Shown: piece by piece, positions 17,778-27,490 of the stretch
Layout: each line of letters opens with the position of its first letter
How positions within the stretch are numbered: the first letter of the stretch is position 1
Assembly (NCBI GenBank): GCA_913043275.1
Contig: CAJWLL010000001.1
Location: forward strand, 124,001 to 188,000
Origin: an uncultured Flavobacteriaceae bacterium
GTDB lineage: Bacteria > Bacteroidota > Bacteroidia > Flavobacteriales > Flavobacteriaceae
Direction: 5' to 3'
Length of the DNA stretch: 64,000 nucleotides
Notes under the pieces: generated by a model
Database searches by the model: none
The model's input: only the letters and a program-made list of their open reading frames with translations
Told to the model about the DNA's origin: nothing
Made by a program: the position numbers and the translations under genes

Positions 17778-19854
17778 TTTGAGTATTAATTTGATTTAAT
17801 GCCTCAGAGGGTGTTTCTGACGGTCTTAGACATACTTTATCCTCACATACATATACAAATGTTTTATCTTTAATGTGACGATCTTTAATTAATGGTAAAT
17901 CACTAGGTTGATTACTAATTTGAAATAGTACATTTGGCAAATAATTTTTCTGAAGTTCCTTATTGAATTTATGAGCATCTGGGCCTACAATTACAATTTC
18001 CTTGTAAGAATAAGCAACTTTGGAGATTAATTGTGCCCATTGGGTATGATTACTTCCTTTTCCATCACAAAAATAAGTTGAAACTACATTAATCATTTCA
18101 TTAGCTTTTTTACTGTAGTTTTCATTATCAAGAATAATCCCAAGCATCCAAAGATTCTCAGCCATGATTGAATTAGCAGAAGGGATAACATTGTCATCAA
18201 TTGAAATGATTTCTGAAAAAATAACAGGATGTTTTGTAAATGTAAAAAACGGGTTTTGATTTGTTTTAAAGTTTTTAATTACTTTTTGAGTTAATTTATT
18301 ACCCAGTTCTAAATAACTAATATTTCCTGTATTTTGATATAAGCCCAATGCAGCCCTAATTGTAAAGGCATAATCTTCCAAATTTGCTTCAATTTTTGGT
18401 TGATTAGCCTGAAAAGTATGCATAAGCTCACCTTTAGAGATCAAATTTTGTTTTAAAAAATTAAATGTCTTTTTTGCTTGAATAAGAAATTTTTCGTCAC
18501 TAAAGGCTTCAAAAGAACTTAATAGCCCTATTATCATTTGTGCATTCCAAGATGTGATAATCTTTTTATCTACCTCAGGTAATGACCTCATTTTTTTTAA
18601 TAAAGAAAATTTTTTTTCCCATGCTTTTACCTTGGTGTCCAGTTGAGCTTTAGTGATGGAATTTTCTTTAAGAAAAGTGTTTAAGTCATTTGTTTTTCTA
18701 AGATGATAATATTTTTTTTCGAGAGGGTTTTCTAAATTAATTTGATAATAATCTAAAATAATGTTTAGGTCCTGACCACTAACTCTCTTTATTTCATCAA
18801 TGTCAAATATATAATAGTGCCCCTCTCCTTCTTTATTATCAGCATCAATCGAAGAAAAATACCCCCCTTTAGTATTTTCCATTTTCTTTTGAAGAAAATC
18901 ATATGTCTTATATACAGTTGATTTAAAGAGAGGGGTTTTAAATTCTTTAAATGCATTTGAATAGAGACTCAAGAGCTGTGCATTATCATAGAGCATTTTT
19001 TCGAAATGAGGAATTTTCCATTCTGGATCAACAGTATAGCGATAAAAACCACCTTCTAAATGATCAACTATTCCGCTATTTGCAATCTTTTCAAGAGTAT
19101 TCTTAAAATAATTTGTAATCTTTTTATCTTCATTAAGATTTTGATAATGTTGGATGTAATTTAACTTTGAAGGTGTTATAAATTTTTGATTTTGATTTTC
19201 ACCTCCATTAATTAAATCCCAATTGGAATACCAAAAAAACATATCGTTTTGAAGTATTTCAGGATTAATTATCTCTGCTTCTTTGGTGTATTCAAAGTGG
19301 TTAATCTCTTGAATTCCTGTCTCTATTTTATCAGCAAATTTTATAAGTTGTATTTTATCTTTTTCATATACTTTTTGAATCTTACCTAAAACCTCAAGCC
19401 ATTGATCTTTGGTATGATAAGTACCGCCATAAATTGGTCTACCGTCAGGTAAGCATACAACATTTAATGGCCAACCTCCTCTGCCTGTCATCATTTGAGT
19501 AGCAGTCATATAAATATTGTCTACCTCCGGGTTTTCTTCACGATCAACCTTAATGCTTACAAATTTTTCATTCATAAATAAAGCAACTTCAACATCCTCA
19601 AAAGTTTCTTTTTCCATCACATGGCACCAATGACAACTTGAATAGCCAATACTTACTACAAGTAATTTTTCATCTGTATTTTTTAGATTATAAAGTTTTT
19701 TATCCCAGCGTTGCCAATTTATAGGATTTTTAGCATGCTGAAGTAAATAATAACTTGATTCAAGGTTTAAATTGTTTTGGTTCATTTGAGAATACGAGGA
19801 AGAAAAAAAAAAAAGATAAAAGATTTGTAAAAGAACTAAATGATGCGAGGACAT
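17755..19854 (-). CDS. Secreted DUF255 protein (YyaL/SPATA20-like, thioredoxin fold)
   Basis: About 699 residues. A thioredoxin-like N-terminal domain carries GYSSCHWCHVMEKETF and VDREENPEVD, followed by GGWPLNV, family hallmarks. The C-terminal half resembles an alpha/alpha-toroid (GGFYRYTVDPEWKIPHFEKMLYDNAQL). The frame is open up to 19905, but the ATG at 19854 gives a proper signal peptide (LVLLQIFYLFFF, cleavage near YSQ) and lies below a -7 box at 19881-19888, so it is preferred. Most relatives are cytosolic; an exported form next to a CRTAC1-like gene is unusual. A role in disulfide or sugar chemistry is a guess. Confidence 0.87.
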   Translation of the reverse strand: MSSHHLVLLQIFYLFFFSSSYSQMNQNNLNLESSYYLLQHAKNPINWQRWDKKLYNLKNTDEKLLVVSIGYSSCHWCHVMEKETFEDVEVALFMNEKFVSIKVDREENPEVDNIYMTATQMMTGRGGWPLNVVCLPDGRPIYGGTYHTKDQWLEVLGKIQKVYEKDKIQLIKFADKIETGIQEINHFEYTKEAEIINPEILQNDMFFWYSNWDLINGGENQNQKFITPSKLNYIQHYQNLNEDKKITNYFKNTLEKIANSGIVDHLEGGFYRYTVDPEWKIPHFEKMLYDNAQLLSLYSNAFKEFKTPLFKSTVYKTYDFLQKKMENTKGGYFSSIDADNKEGEGHYYIFDIDEIKRVSGQDLNIILDYYQINLENPLEKKYYHLRKTNDLNTFLKENSITKAQLDTKVKAWEKKFSLLKKMRSLPEVDKKIITSWNAQMIIGLLSSFEAFSDEKFLIQAKKTFNFLKQNLISKGELMHTFQANQPKIEANLEDYAFTIRAALGLYQNTGNISYLELGNKLTQKVIKNFKTNQNPFFTFTKHPVIFSEIISIDDNVIPSANSIMAENLWMLGIILDNENYSKKANEMINVVSTYFCDGKGSNHTQWAQLISKVAYSYKEIVIVGPDAHKFNKELQKNYLPNVLFQISNQPSDLPLIKDRHIKDKTFVYVCEDKVCLRPSETPSEALNQINTQSDFKILF

Positions 19855-19880
19855 TTGTAACATATGCATAAAATGATTTT

Positions 19881-19888
19881 CAAAAATA
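19881..19888 (-). promoter_or_regulatory. Candidate Bacteroidota -7 box (TAnnTTTG)
   Basis: The minus strand reads TATTTTTG, an exact TAnnTTTG match 26 bases upstream of ATG 19854. It would fall inside the gene if translation began at 19905, so it supports the shorter DUF255 protein. No clear -33 box was seen. Confidence 0.35.
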
Positions 19889-19905
19889 ATATAATTTAAT
19901 GACAT

Positions 19906-20418
19906 TTTAAAAGAGGACCTAATTTTGTTATGTGGGGCTTTAATAGATAAAAGTTTAAAATGATCCCCCCTTATTAATAAAATAAAAATTAATAAATCAC
20001 AACCCGGCCTCTAAGACAATTGCAGTCTTTACCCACCTGTTTCTTAGGTGATTTCAAGTTTGGTTTATTCGCTTTATTATTGACTCATTACATTAAAAAA
20101 CATCTAATACTTAGTAAGTCAAAGAGTGTCAAATTAAAGTTAAATTGATTGGAGATGTTGGTATAAGTTATTACTAAGGATATAATTTTAGTTTAGATAA
20201 CATAGGGAGATTATAATCTAACCTAATCAATAATTAAAATATTTATTAGCTGATGGTATGTATTCGAAACCTCGATACCACTATAACGCATTACACACTT
20301 TCCTTTTAAGAGCAAAAGACATAATAGATAAGTAAAGTAGTAAGAAAAAGTAGAAGGTTTAAATTCTAAAGACTGATAAAAGCTTTTAAAATAAAGAGGC
20401 ACTTAATAGTAATCGAAA
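19906..20418. other. 513-base AT-rich gap, no gene recognised
   Basis: Lies between the start of the minus-strand DUF255 operon and the end of the minus-strand sigma gene. It holds two weak inverted repeats (AAGAC/GTCTT near 20013-20029; TGGTAT/ATACCA at 20254-20280 with an adjacent CGA/TCG pair) and a coding-like minus-strand fragment of 31 codons without a start. None is strong enough to call. Confidence 0.5.
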
Positions 20419-21009
20419 TTATATATTTTTTTCAATTCCAAACATAAAAAGTATTATAGTATTAATTTTATCTTTCATTTTCATCCGAAGTTCGTGAAAA
20501 GCTTTATTCATATGAGCTTCTACTGTTTTTATTGAAACATTTAAATAATCCGCAACTTCAATATACGTTAATCCATCCTTTTTGCAAAGTAAAAATGTCT
20601 CCTTGCATTTAGGAGGTAGATTTTCAATTTCATTGTTTAATATTTTAAGAAGTTTTTTGGTTTCATTTTCATCTTGATTATTAACAAAATTATTTAATCC
20701 TTCAAAATACTCCTTTTCAAAAATCATCATTCTCCCAGAGCCCCTAGTCTTATTAAGAAACTCATTGTAAACAGATTTATACAGATAATTTTTGAAATGT
20801 GTAATTTCGGGTAAAATCTTTCGACGCTCCCATATTGTTATCAATACGTTTTGAACAATATCCTTGGCTCCGTCATGGTCATTGGATAAACTGTATGCAT
20901 AGAAACATAAAGGTTTATGATAATTATTCATTATGTATATCAATGCTTGATCATTACTCCTTTTTAGTTCTTTCAAAAGAACTAAATCATTTGTGAAGTT
21001 TTTTTTCAT
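20419..21009 (-). CDS. ECF sigma factor, FecI/Bacteroides PUL type
   Basis: 196 residues with region 2 (DHDGAKDIVQNVLITIW) and region 4 (LPPKCKETFLLCKKDGLTYIEVADYLNVSIKTVEAHMNKAF), the arrangement of Bacteroidota sigma factors tied to SusC/SusD systems. It is transcribed away from the FecR gene, with 91 bases between the two starts. Usually sigma and FecR genes are codirectional, so the divergent layout is less common. It should activate the SusC/SusD genes when FecR signals that the transporter is loaded. Confidence 0.92.
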   Translation of the reverse strand: MKKNFTNDLVLLKELKRSNDQALIYIMNNYHKPLCFYAYSLSNDHDGAKDIVQNVLITIWERRKILPEITHFKNYLYKSVYNEFLNKTRGSGRMMIFEKEYFEGLNNFVNNQDENETKKLLKILNNEIENLPPKCKETFLLCKKDGLTYIEVADYLNVSIKTVEAHMNKAFHELRMKMKDKINTIILFMFGIEKNI

Positions 21010-21100
21010 TGTGAGGCAATTTAATAATTTTTAAAATTAAAAAGCAATTAAACTTAGGGTATTAAAAATAAACTGTGTCTAAAAGAAGAACGTATACCAA

Positions 21101-22261
21101 ATGAATCGAAAAATAGAAAAAATTATCATAAAGTACTTTGCGAGATCAGCATCAATTGATGAATTGGAAGCATTATCAAAGTGGATGAAAGACCCAATTA
21201 ATGTTGATTGTTTTAGAGAATTTTCAGAAATAAATTACTTGGCAGACTACAGCTTAATTGATTTTGATTCTGAAAATGAAAAGCAAAAAACACTGAAAAT
21301 GATACGTCAAAAGAGATTAATAAAAATTAATCCTCTTGGAATATTCAGATATGCTGCTGGAATTATATTGATTATTGGTTTAGGGTATTTGATAAAGGAT
21401 CATAAATTTAAAACCCTAACCAATGATATCCCAAAAACAGTAAACACAATCATTGAGCCCGGTAGCAATAAAGCTACCTTGACCCTTGAGGATGGATCTC
21501 TTTTAATGTTAGCCAATGATCAAAAGTTAAAGACTCAAAATGCTGATAGTAATGGAGAGGTAATTACTTATAATTCCCCGAAAAAAAAATCAGATAAAAT
21601 TCAATATAACTATTTAACCACCCCCAGAGGTGGGCAATATAGTTTGGTGTTGTCAGACAAGACAGAAGTTTGGTTAAATTCAGAATCTCAGTTAAAATAT
21701 CCTGTAGCTTTTATTGAAGGTGAAACTCGTGAAGTTGAACTTATTTATGGAGAAGCCTATTTTGATGTATTTAAAATTTCAGATAATCAAGCTTCCAGGT
21801 TTAAGGTGCTGAATAAATCTCAAGTAATTGAAGTACTTGGGACCGAATTTAATTTAAAAGCCTACAAGGATGAGGATTATACATATACAACCTTAGTAGA
21901 AGGTAAAGTAGATATAAATCTTAAAAATGGGGATAAAAAACAATTATTTCCAGAACAACAGGCTAAATGGAATCCAAGCATTAATTCATTTTCTTTAAAA
22001 ACGGATGTTAATATTAATAATGAAATTTCTTGGAGATATGGTATTTTCAATTTTGACGGAAAACCGCTAGTAGAAATCATGAAAACAATTTCCCGATGGT
22101 ACGATATAGATGTATTATTTCTAAACAAAGAAATTGAGGAAACAGAATTTGTAGGAGTGATTAGGAAAAATAGAAATTTAGAAGATATCCTAATAAATAT
22201 AAAAAACTTTGGAGTTATAAAAGATTATGAAATAAATAAAAAAACGGTAATTCTAAAATAA
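21101..22261 (+). CDS. FecR-family anti-sigma factor
   Basis: 386 residues. An inner N-terminal helical domain (DELEALSKWM) is followed by one transmembrane segment (YAAGIILIIGLGYLI, near 85-100), a periplasmic FecR domain (TPRGGQYSLVLSDKTEVWLN, EAYFDV) and a C-terminal DUF4974-type domain (FNFDGKPLVEIMKTISRWYDI). It would hold the adjacent ECF sigma inactive and release it on contact with the STN domain of the SusC-like protein encoded next. Start, spacing and order fit a trans-envelope signalling switch. Confidence 0.92.
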   Translation: MNRKIEKIIIKYFARSASIDELEALSKWMKDPINVDCFREFSEINYLADYSLIDFDSENEKQKTLKMIRQKRLIKINPLGIFRYAAGIILIIGLGYLIKDHKFKTLTNDIPKTVNTIIEPGSNKATLTLEDGSLLMLANDQKLKTQNADSNGEVITYNSPKKKSDKIQYNYLTTPRGGQYSLVLSDKTEVWLNSESQLKYPVAFIEGETREVELIYGEAYFDVFKISDNQASRFKVLNKSQVIEVLGTEFNLKAYKDEDYTYTTLVEGKVDINLKNGDKKQLFPEQQAKWNPSINSFSLKTDVNINNEISWRYGIFNFDGKPLVEIMKTISRWYDIDVLFLNKEIEETEFVGVIRKNRNLEDILINIKNFGVIKDYEINKKTVILK

Positions 22262-22291
22262 AGTCAAAGTAAGGATTACTGATTTAAATAA

Positions 22292-22341
22292 AAGGGAACG
22301 AAGCTTTTTGAACATTTGAGCTGTCTAGAGCTTCGCCCCTT
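22292..22341. promoter_or_regulatory. Hairpin in the fecR-susC intergenic leader
   Basis: CGAAGCT (22299-22305) pairs perfectly with AGCTTCG (22329-22335). After a 2x2 internal loop, the flanking AGGG/CCTT-type bases (22293-22296 with 22338-22341) add four more pairs. No long T-run follows, so it may be a leader structure or attenuator rather than a terminator. It ends 48 bases before the SusC-like ATG. Confidence 0.45.
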
Positions 22342-22388
22342 AAGCATGTATCAATTAAATTATTATTAACTAACACAAAGACCAATAT

Positions 22389-25300
22389 ATGAAAATTAAT
22401 GAAAAAATGGAATGTCGATTACTTAAATCGAAGCTTTCTCAACTAATTATGAAAACATTTATATTTTTATTTTGTACAACTGTTTTTAGTTTTAGTGTTG
22501 AGAACTCTTTTTCTCAGGAGAAGATTATCATTCAAAAAGATCAATTAGTATTGATTGATGAGGTGTTTAAAACAATCCAACTTCAAACAGATTTTGATTT
22601 TATTTACCCAAAAGGGTTTTTTGAAAGTAATTTGAAAGTTGAATTAAAAAAAGGAGAGATTTCTCTTGAAGATCTCATGAACATCTCTCTATCAGGAACG
22701 GGGCTAGGCTATAGAGTTTCTGAAAATAACACAATTATAATTGAAGAAAAACAAGATGTTGACTCTCCAGTTGTAAATAGTGAAGCTATACAACAATTTA
22801 AAATGTCAGGTAATGTAACGGATTCTGATGGAAATCCTCTTCCTGGAGCTTCTATTATTGAATCGGGAACAACAAATGGTACGACAACAGATTTTGATGG
22901 GAACTTTACATTAGATGTAAGTGACGAAAATTCAACTCTTGAAATATCATTTATTGGATTTGAATCACAACAAATTACCGCCAATATAAATGAAAGTTTA
23001 AACATTCAGCTTATTGCTTCAGTTTCAGGGTTAGATGATGTAGTAGTTGTAGGGTATGGTAGGGCTAAACTAAAAGATGTTACTGGTGCTATTTCATCCT
23101 TAAGGGGAGAAGCCATTGAAAATGTTCCTGTATCAACTGCTGAAAAAGCTATACAGGGTAGAGTTGCCGGTGTGCAGATCGTACGAAATGGTGGTGCTCC
23201 TGGTGCAGCTTCCTCAATAAGAATAAGGGGAACAGGCACTGTAAATAATGCAGATCCACTATACATTATCGATGGAGTTCCTACATCAGATATCATGGGA
23301 ATCAATCCTAACGATATTCAATCTATCGAAGTATTAAAAGATGCTTCCGCTTCTGCTATATATGGTACTAGAGCTGCAAATGGAGTTGTAATTGTAACAA
23401 CTAAAAGAGGGAGAAAAGGACAACTTGATGTATCGATCAATACTTACACTGGGATATCAAACGTAGTAAATACAGTTGATGTATTGGACGCTTCAACTTA
23501 TTCAGAAATTAAAAGGGAGCGTTACGCCAATGATGGTATTCCAGTAAATCCTATTTGGCAAGATTCAAAATATCAGACTCAACGTACAAATTGGCAAGAT
23601 GAGCTTTTTAACACTGGGGTCACCAGCAACATTGATCTTGCAGTTAGTGGAGGTAGCGAAAAGTCATCATTCCTGTTTTCGTTAGGATATTATGATGAAG
23701 AAGGTATTATTGAAAAGGCCAAATCCGACCGATTTAGTTTGCGAGTAAATTCTGATCACGTTGTTAATGATTGGCTAAAAATTGGGCAAAATTTGTCACT
23801 TTCTACATCAGAGAACAACGGATTTAATACAACTAGTGCGCAGAATGGTTTAATATTTAGTGCCATTAGATTCCATCCTGGTCTTCCAGTCAAGGACACT
23901 GATGGTAATTATAGTTCAAATCAGATAAGTGGAGAATTCGGGGATATCAACAATCCGTTGTATGAAGTAGATGTCATGGACCGATCAAATAGATTTACAA
24001 GATTACTTAGCAACGTTAATGCAGAGGTAACTATCACTAATGATTTACGTTTCAAGGCGAATTTTGGTTATGAAGCTTCAATTGTAGATAAAAGAGCTTT
24101 TTACCCGACGATTGCTGATCAGATAAGACAGCGAGCTAACAATGAAGCCCGGAGGAATTATGACCAAGGAACTTCATTCTTGATGGAATATTTCATTCAA
24201 TATGACAAAATATTTGCCGACAACCATAGTGTAGGATTTGTTGGAGGATATACTGAACAATCATTCAATACTCAAGGATTTAGTGGAGTAGCAATACAGC
24301 TCCCTGATGAAGATCCAAGTCAGAGGTTTATGAGTACAGGGACGGCAAACGCAGCTGAAGAATATAAAACCGAAGACGGACTAAGATCCGTTTTTGGAAG
24401 ATTAAATTATTCATACAAGGATACATATCTTCTTACTGCAACAGTGCGATCGGATGAGTCGTCAAAATTTGCTGAAGAAAATCAGCAGGGGATATTTCCA
24501 GCAGCTTCCGTAGGATGGAGGGTTTCCAATGAGTCCTTTTTTGAAGGTGTAACCTTTATGGATAATCTTAAACTAACCGCTGGATGGGGTCAATTAGGAA
24601 ACCAGAATATTCCCGGTTTCCAGTATTTGGCCAGAATAGGTCGTGGTGCCAGATATTCATTTGGAGAAAATCAGGTTGTTGGGGCTAACCAAGTAAGTTT
24701 TGCAAACCGAGCTGTAAGTTGGGAAACAGTTGTAATGACTAATATTGGTGCATCGATGACTTTCTTAGATGATCGTTTAAGCGCAAACTTCAATTATTTT
24801 ATAAAAGATACTGAAGATATGCTACTTTCTCCCCCAACAATTGGTTCACAAGGGACAACACCATCACCTTTTCTAAATATTGGTGAAATCAGAAATAAAG
24901 GTCTTGAGATAGAATTAAATTGGGCAGATTCTAAAGGTGACTTTACTTATAGCATTGATGCTAATGCTGCATTTGTTAACAATGAAGTCACCCAACTGGT
25001 AGAAGGAACGTTTTTAAGTTCAAGGCTTTACGGAAGACCCGCTCAAGAACTATCCCGTACATACGTTGGAAGTCCCATTGCCACTTTTTATGGATGGCGT
25101 GCTAATGGTCTATTTCAGACACAAGCTGATATAGATAGTCATGCCAAACAACCTGGAGCAAAGCCTGGAGACGTTAGATTTGTAGACATCAATAATGATA
25201 ATGAGATTGATGCAGATGACAGGGAAGTAATAGGAAGCCCACACCCCAAAGTAACATACGGAATAAATACAAACCTTTCCTATAAAGCTTTTGATCTTAA

Positions 25301-25742
25301 TATGTTTTTTATTGGTGCAGGTGGATTAGAAATTTACAATGCTGATAGAATGCAAGGTTTGGATGCGTCATATCCATTTAATTTATATTCTGATATTACT
25401 GGCAGGTGGACTGGTCCTGGAACAAGTAATAGTATTCCAAGAGTATCAACATTAAGAGAAAATTTAAATCATAGAACATCCGATTTATTTATAGAGAAAG
25501 GTGATTTTTTACGTCTTAAAAATATCACTTTAGGATACACCCTTCCAGCAGATATGATCAATAAAATGGGACTTTCACGTCTTCGTTTATACCTATCTGG
25601 ACAAAACGTGTTTATCCTCACTGATTATTCAGGCCTTGATCCAGAATTGGGATTATCTGACAATAATCTACAACAGAATGTTGACTTTGCACAATTTCCT
25701 CAAGCTAGAACATTCATGTTAGGGGCTAATATTAGTTTTTAA
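22389..25742 (+). CDS. SusC/RagA-like TonB-dependent transporter with STN domain
   Basis: 1117 residues. Domains in order: signal peptide (IFLFCTTVFSFSVENSFSQ); STN signalling domain at about 50-125; CarboxypepD_reg-like domain (GNVTDSDGNPLPGASI) at about 138-220; a TonB-box-like VVVGYG and plug with VPVSTAEKAIQGRVAGVQIV, SIRIRGTGT and YIIDGVP; and a long outer-membrane barrel ending in LGANISF. It imports oligosaccharides with the SusD partner encoded next. The STN domain fits control by the FecR/ECF pair upstream. Length is normal. The glycan is not visible from sequence. Confidence 0.96.
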   Translation: MKINEKMECRLLKSKLSQLIMKTFIFLFCTTVFSFSVENSFSQEKIIIQKDQLVLIDEVFKTIQLQTDFDFIYPKGFFESNLKVELKKGEISLEDLMNISLSGTGLGYRVSENNTIIIEEKQDVDSPVVNSEAIQQFKMSGNVTDSDGNPLPGASIIESGTTNGTTTDFDGNFTLDVSDENSTLEISFIGFESQQITANINESLNIQLIASVSGLDDVVVVGYGRAKLKDVTGAISSLRGEAIENVPVSTAEKAIQGRVAGVQIVRNGGAPGAASSIRIRGTGTVNNADPLYIIDGVPTSDIMGINPNDIQSIEVLKDASASAIYGTRAANGVVIVTTKRGRKGQLDVSINTYTGISNVVNTVDVLDASTYSEIKRERYANDGIPVNPIWQDSKYQTQRTNWQDELFNTGVTSNIDLAVSGGSEKSSFLFSLGYYDEEGIIEKAKSDRFSLRVNSDHVVNDWLKIGQNLSLSTSENNGFNTTSAQNGLIFSAIRFHPGLPVKDTDGNYSSNQISGEFGDINNPLYEVDVMDRSNRFTRLLSNVNAEVTITNDLRFKANFGYEASIVDKRAFYPTIADQIRQRANNEARRNYDQGTSFLMEYFIQYDKIFADNHSVGFVGGYTEQSFNTQGFSGVAIQLPDEDPSQRFMSTGTANAAEEYKTEDGLRSVFGRLNYSYKDTYLLTATVRSDESSKFAEENQQGIFPAASVGWRVSNESFFEGVTFMDNLKLTAGWGQLGNQNIPGFQYLARIGRGARYSFGENQVVGANQVSFANRAVSWETVVMTNIGASMTFLDDRLSANFNYFIKDTEDMLLSPPTIGSQGTTPSPFLNIGEIRNKGLEIELNWADSKGDFTYSIDANAAFVNNEVTQLVEGTFLSSRLYGRPAQELSRTYVGSPIATFYGWRANGLFQTQADIDSHAKQPGAKPGDVRFVDINNDNEIDADDREVIGSPHPKVTYGINTNLSYKAFDLNMFFIGAGGLEIYNADRMQGLDASYPFNLYSDITGRWTGPGTSNSIPRVSTLRENLNHRTSDLFIEKGDFLRLKNITLGYTLPADMINKMGLSRLRLYLSGQNVFILTDYSGLDPELGLSDNNLQQNVDFAQFPQARTFMLGANISF

Positions 25743-25807
25743 TAACTCTTATAATAATTTTAAAAAATAAGATCATGATAATAGATAATAATCATAAAAC
25801 AAAATAT

Positions 25808-27253
25808 ATGAACAATAAATACTTCTTTCTTACAGCTTTTTTACTTGTTTTACTTAATGGCTGTAACGATGATTTGCTTAAACCTACCCCTTACGCTCAG
25901 GCTACTTCAGCTTCATTTTGGAGAAATGCAGGTGATGCTGTTGCTGCTGCAAATGCCATGTATCAACCTCTTATGGGATTTGATATGTATAGTCATGGTG
26001 AACACATACTTGATAATAGTTCTGACGACTTATATAGAGCAGGAGACCATGGTGATGAGGCGGCCTTGGAAAACTTTACAATGGACGCCAGTAATTCCGA
26101 AAGTTCTGCTGGTTGGAAACCAAAATACGAAATGATTAGCAGGGCAAATGCAGTTCTGATGAACGTGCCAGAAATGGAAGGATTAGATTCTGCACTGAAG
26201 AACAGGATTACTGGTGAGGCCCATTTTATTAGGGCTTTTGCATATTGGAGACTCTCTGTAATATACGGTGGTGTCCCGTTAATTTTGGAACAAAATGTCA
26301 TAGAAGCTAATTTCAATATTGCAAAATCCAGTGTAGCAGAAATACAGTCACAGATAGAGTCAGATTTAATTGCTGCAGCTGGCCTTCTTCCAGACACACA
26401 TAGTGACCCTGCAGATAAGGGAAGAGCAAATAAGGGCACCGCCAATGGCTTATTGGCAAAATTGTACCTCTATCAGGAAAATTTCGCAAGTGCCATAACA
26501 GCAGGTCAAAAGGTAATAGCTGGTCCATATCCACTAGCAGCAAACTATCGGGATAATTTTACTCCTACTACCGAGAACAATCCAGAAGTCCTCTTTGCTG
26601 CTCAGGCAGAGGAAGGTTGGGCGATTTTATACCAAGCCTATTTTACCCCTCCAAGACCATGGGGAGGATGGGATTTTCAAAATCCCACTCAAAATTTGGT
26701 TGACGAATACGAAGATGGGGATCCTAGATTTGAGAGTTCGATCTGGAAACCCGGTGATATGGTTGATCGCGGATCGAAAGGGATTACTGAGTATACGGCC
26801 GATTTAAGTGCCACTGGATACTCTCAGAATAAATTTGCTAATTACAAGGCTGATGGGAATAACAACTTTGATACAAACTGTAATATACTAAGGTCTGCTG
26901 ATGTCTACCTTTTGGTGGCCGAGGCCAGAATCAGAAGTAATGGAGTAGGAGCTGGTGATGCAGAAATCAATGTAGTAAGAGCTAGAGCTGGATTGGCCCC
27001 TGTTTCCAATGCAGGTATGCCAGAATTGATACATGAAAGACGTGTCGAATTGTTTGGAGAAAATCAGCGCCACCAAGATCTAATGCGTTGGGATAAGGCT
27101 GGAATTATAGATATTGTTAATATTTATGGCGAAGATAGAGGCCAATTTGATCCCCCAAGAGTTTTTGACAGATCAAAACATTATTATTTTCCAATACCTC
27201 AGACGGAAATCGACATTAGTAATGGAGTACTTATTCAAAACAATGGTTATTGA
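25808..27253 (+). CDS. SusD/RagB-like glycan-binding lipoprotein
   Basis: About 481 residues from ATG 25808, which gives a clean lipobox (LLVLLNGC). The frame is open to 25775, but that adds a polar extension before the signal. SusD features include PTPYAQATSASFWRN, EAHFIRAFAYWRL with GVPL, KGTANGLLAKLYLY, RVELFGENQRHQDLMRW and the C-terminal YYFPIPQTEIDIS. It caps the SusC-like channel and captures glycan at the surface. A strong terminator follows at 27312-27368. Confidence 0.95.
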   Translation: MNNKYFFLTAFLLVLLNGCNDDLLKPTPYAQATSASFWRNAGDAVAAANAMYQPLMGFDMYSHGEHILDNSSDDLYRAGDHGDEAALENFTMDASNSESSAGWKPKYEMISRANAVLMNVPEMEGLDSALKNRITGEAHFIRAFAYWRLSVIYGGVPLILEQNVIEANFNIAKSSVAEIQSQIESDLIAAAGLLPDTHSDPADKGRANKGTANGLLAKLYLYQENFASAITAGQKVIAGPYPLAANYRDNFTPTTENNPEVLFAAQAEEGWAILYQAYFTPPRPWGGWDFQNPTQNLVDEYEDGDPRFESSIWKPGDMVDRGSKGITEYTADLSATGYSQNKFANYKADGNNNFDTNCNILRSADVYLLVAEARIRSNGVGAGDAEINVVRARAGLAPVSNAGMPELIHERRVELFGENQRHQDLMRWDKAGIIDIVNIYGEDRGQFDPPRVFDRSKHYYFPIPQTEIDISNGVLIQNNGY

Positions 27254-27311
27254 TTTACTAAACTTAAGATAACACTGTTCAATAACAACATATTTGATTA
27301 GTTAGTTTAAT

Positions 27312-27368
27312 ACTGGTAGATTTTCTTAAAGCTCAGCCTTTTATTAAGTCTACCAGTTTTATTTTTTC
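27312..27368 (+). terminator. Rho-independent terminator after SusC/SusD genes
   Basis: ACTGGTAGA (27312-27320) pairs with TCTACCAGT (27349-27357). CTTAA/TTAAG extends the stem inside after a four-base bulge. The T-rich tail TTTTATTTTTT at 27357-27367 follows at once. Confidence 0.85.
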
Positions 27369-27420
27369 CCTTTTTAATTTAAAAAGGAGATTGGTATATG
27401 GAGAATCAGATGGATATTTT

Positions 27421-27428
27421 TAAATTTG
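27421..27428 (+). promoter_or_regulatory. Candidate Bacteroidota -7 box (TAnnTTTG)
   Basis: TAAATTTG is an exact match to the -7 consensus. It lies after the SusD terminator and 62 bases before the next ATG, a fitting place for a new promoter. A TTG at 27391-27393 is farther upstream than the usual -33 spacing. Confidence 0.4.
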
Positions 27429-27490
27429 ATTATGTTACATAAATATCTCCATTAACGTATTTTAAAATGGAACTTCCATTTTTTTAATTT

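Noticed and set aside
19989-20084. 31-codon minus-strand fragment that looks coding
   Set aside because: No start codon, a stop just upstream, and no family recognised.
20254-20280. Inverted repeat containing TTCGAA, checked as a tRNA end
   Set aside because: The arms do not fit a T-stem and no acceptor or anticodon stem is present.
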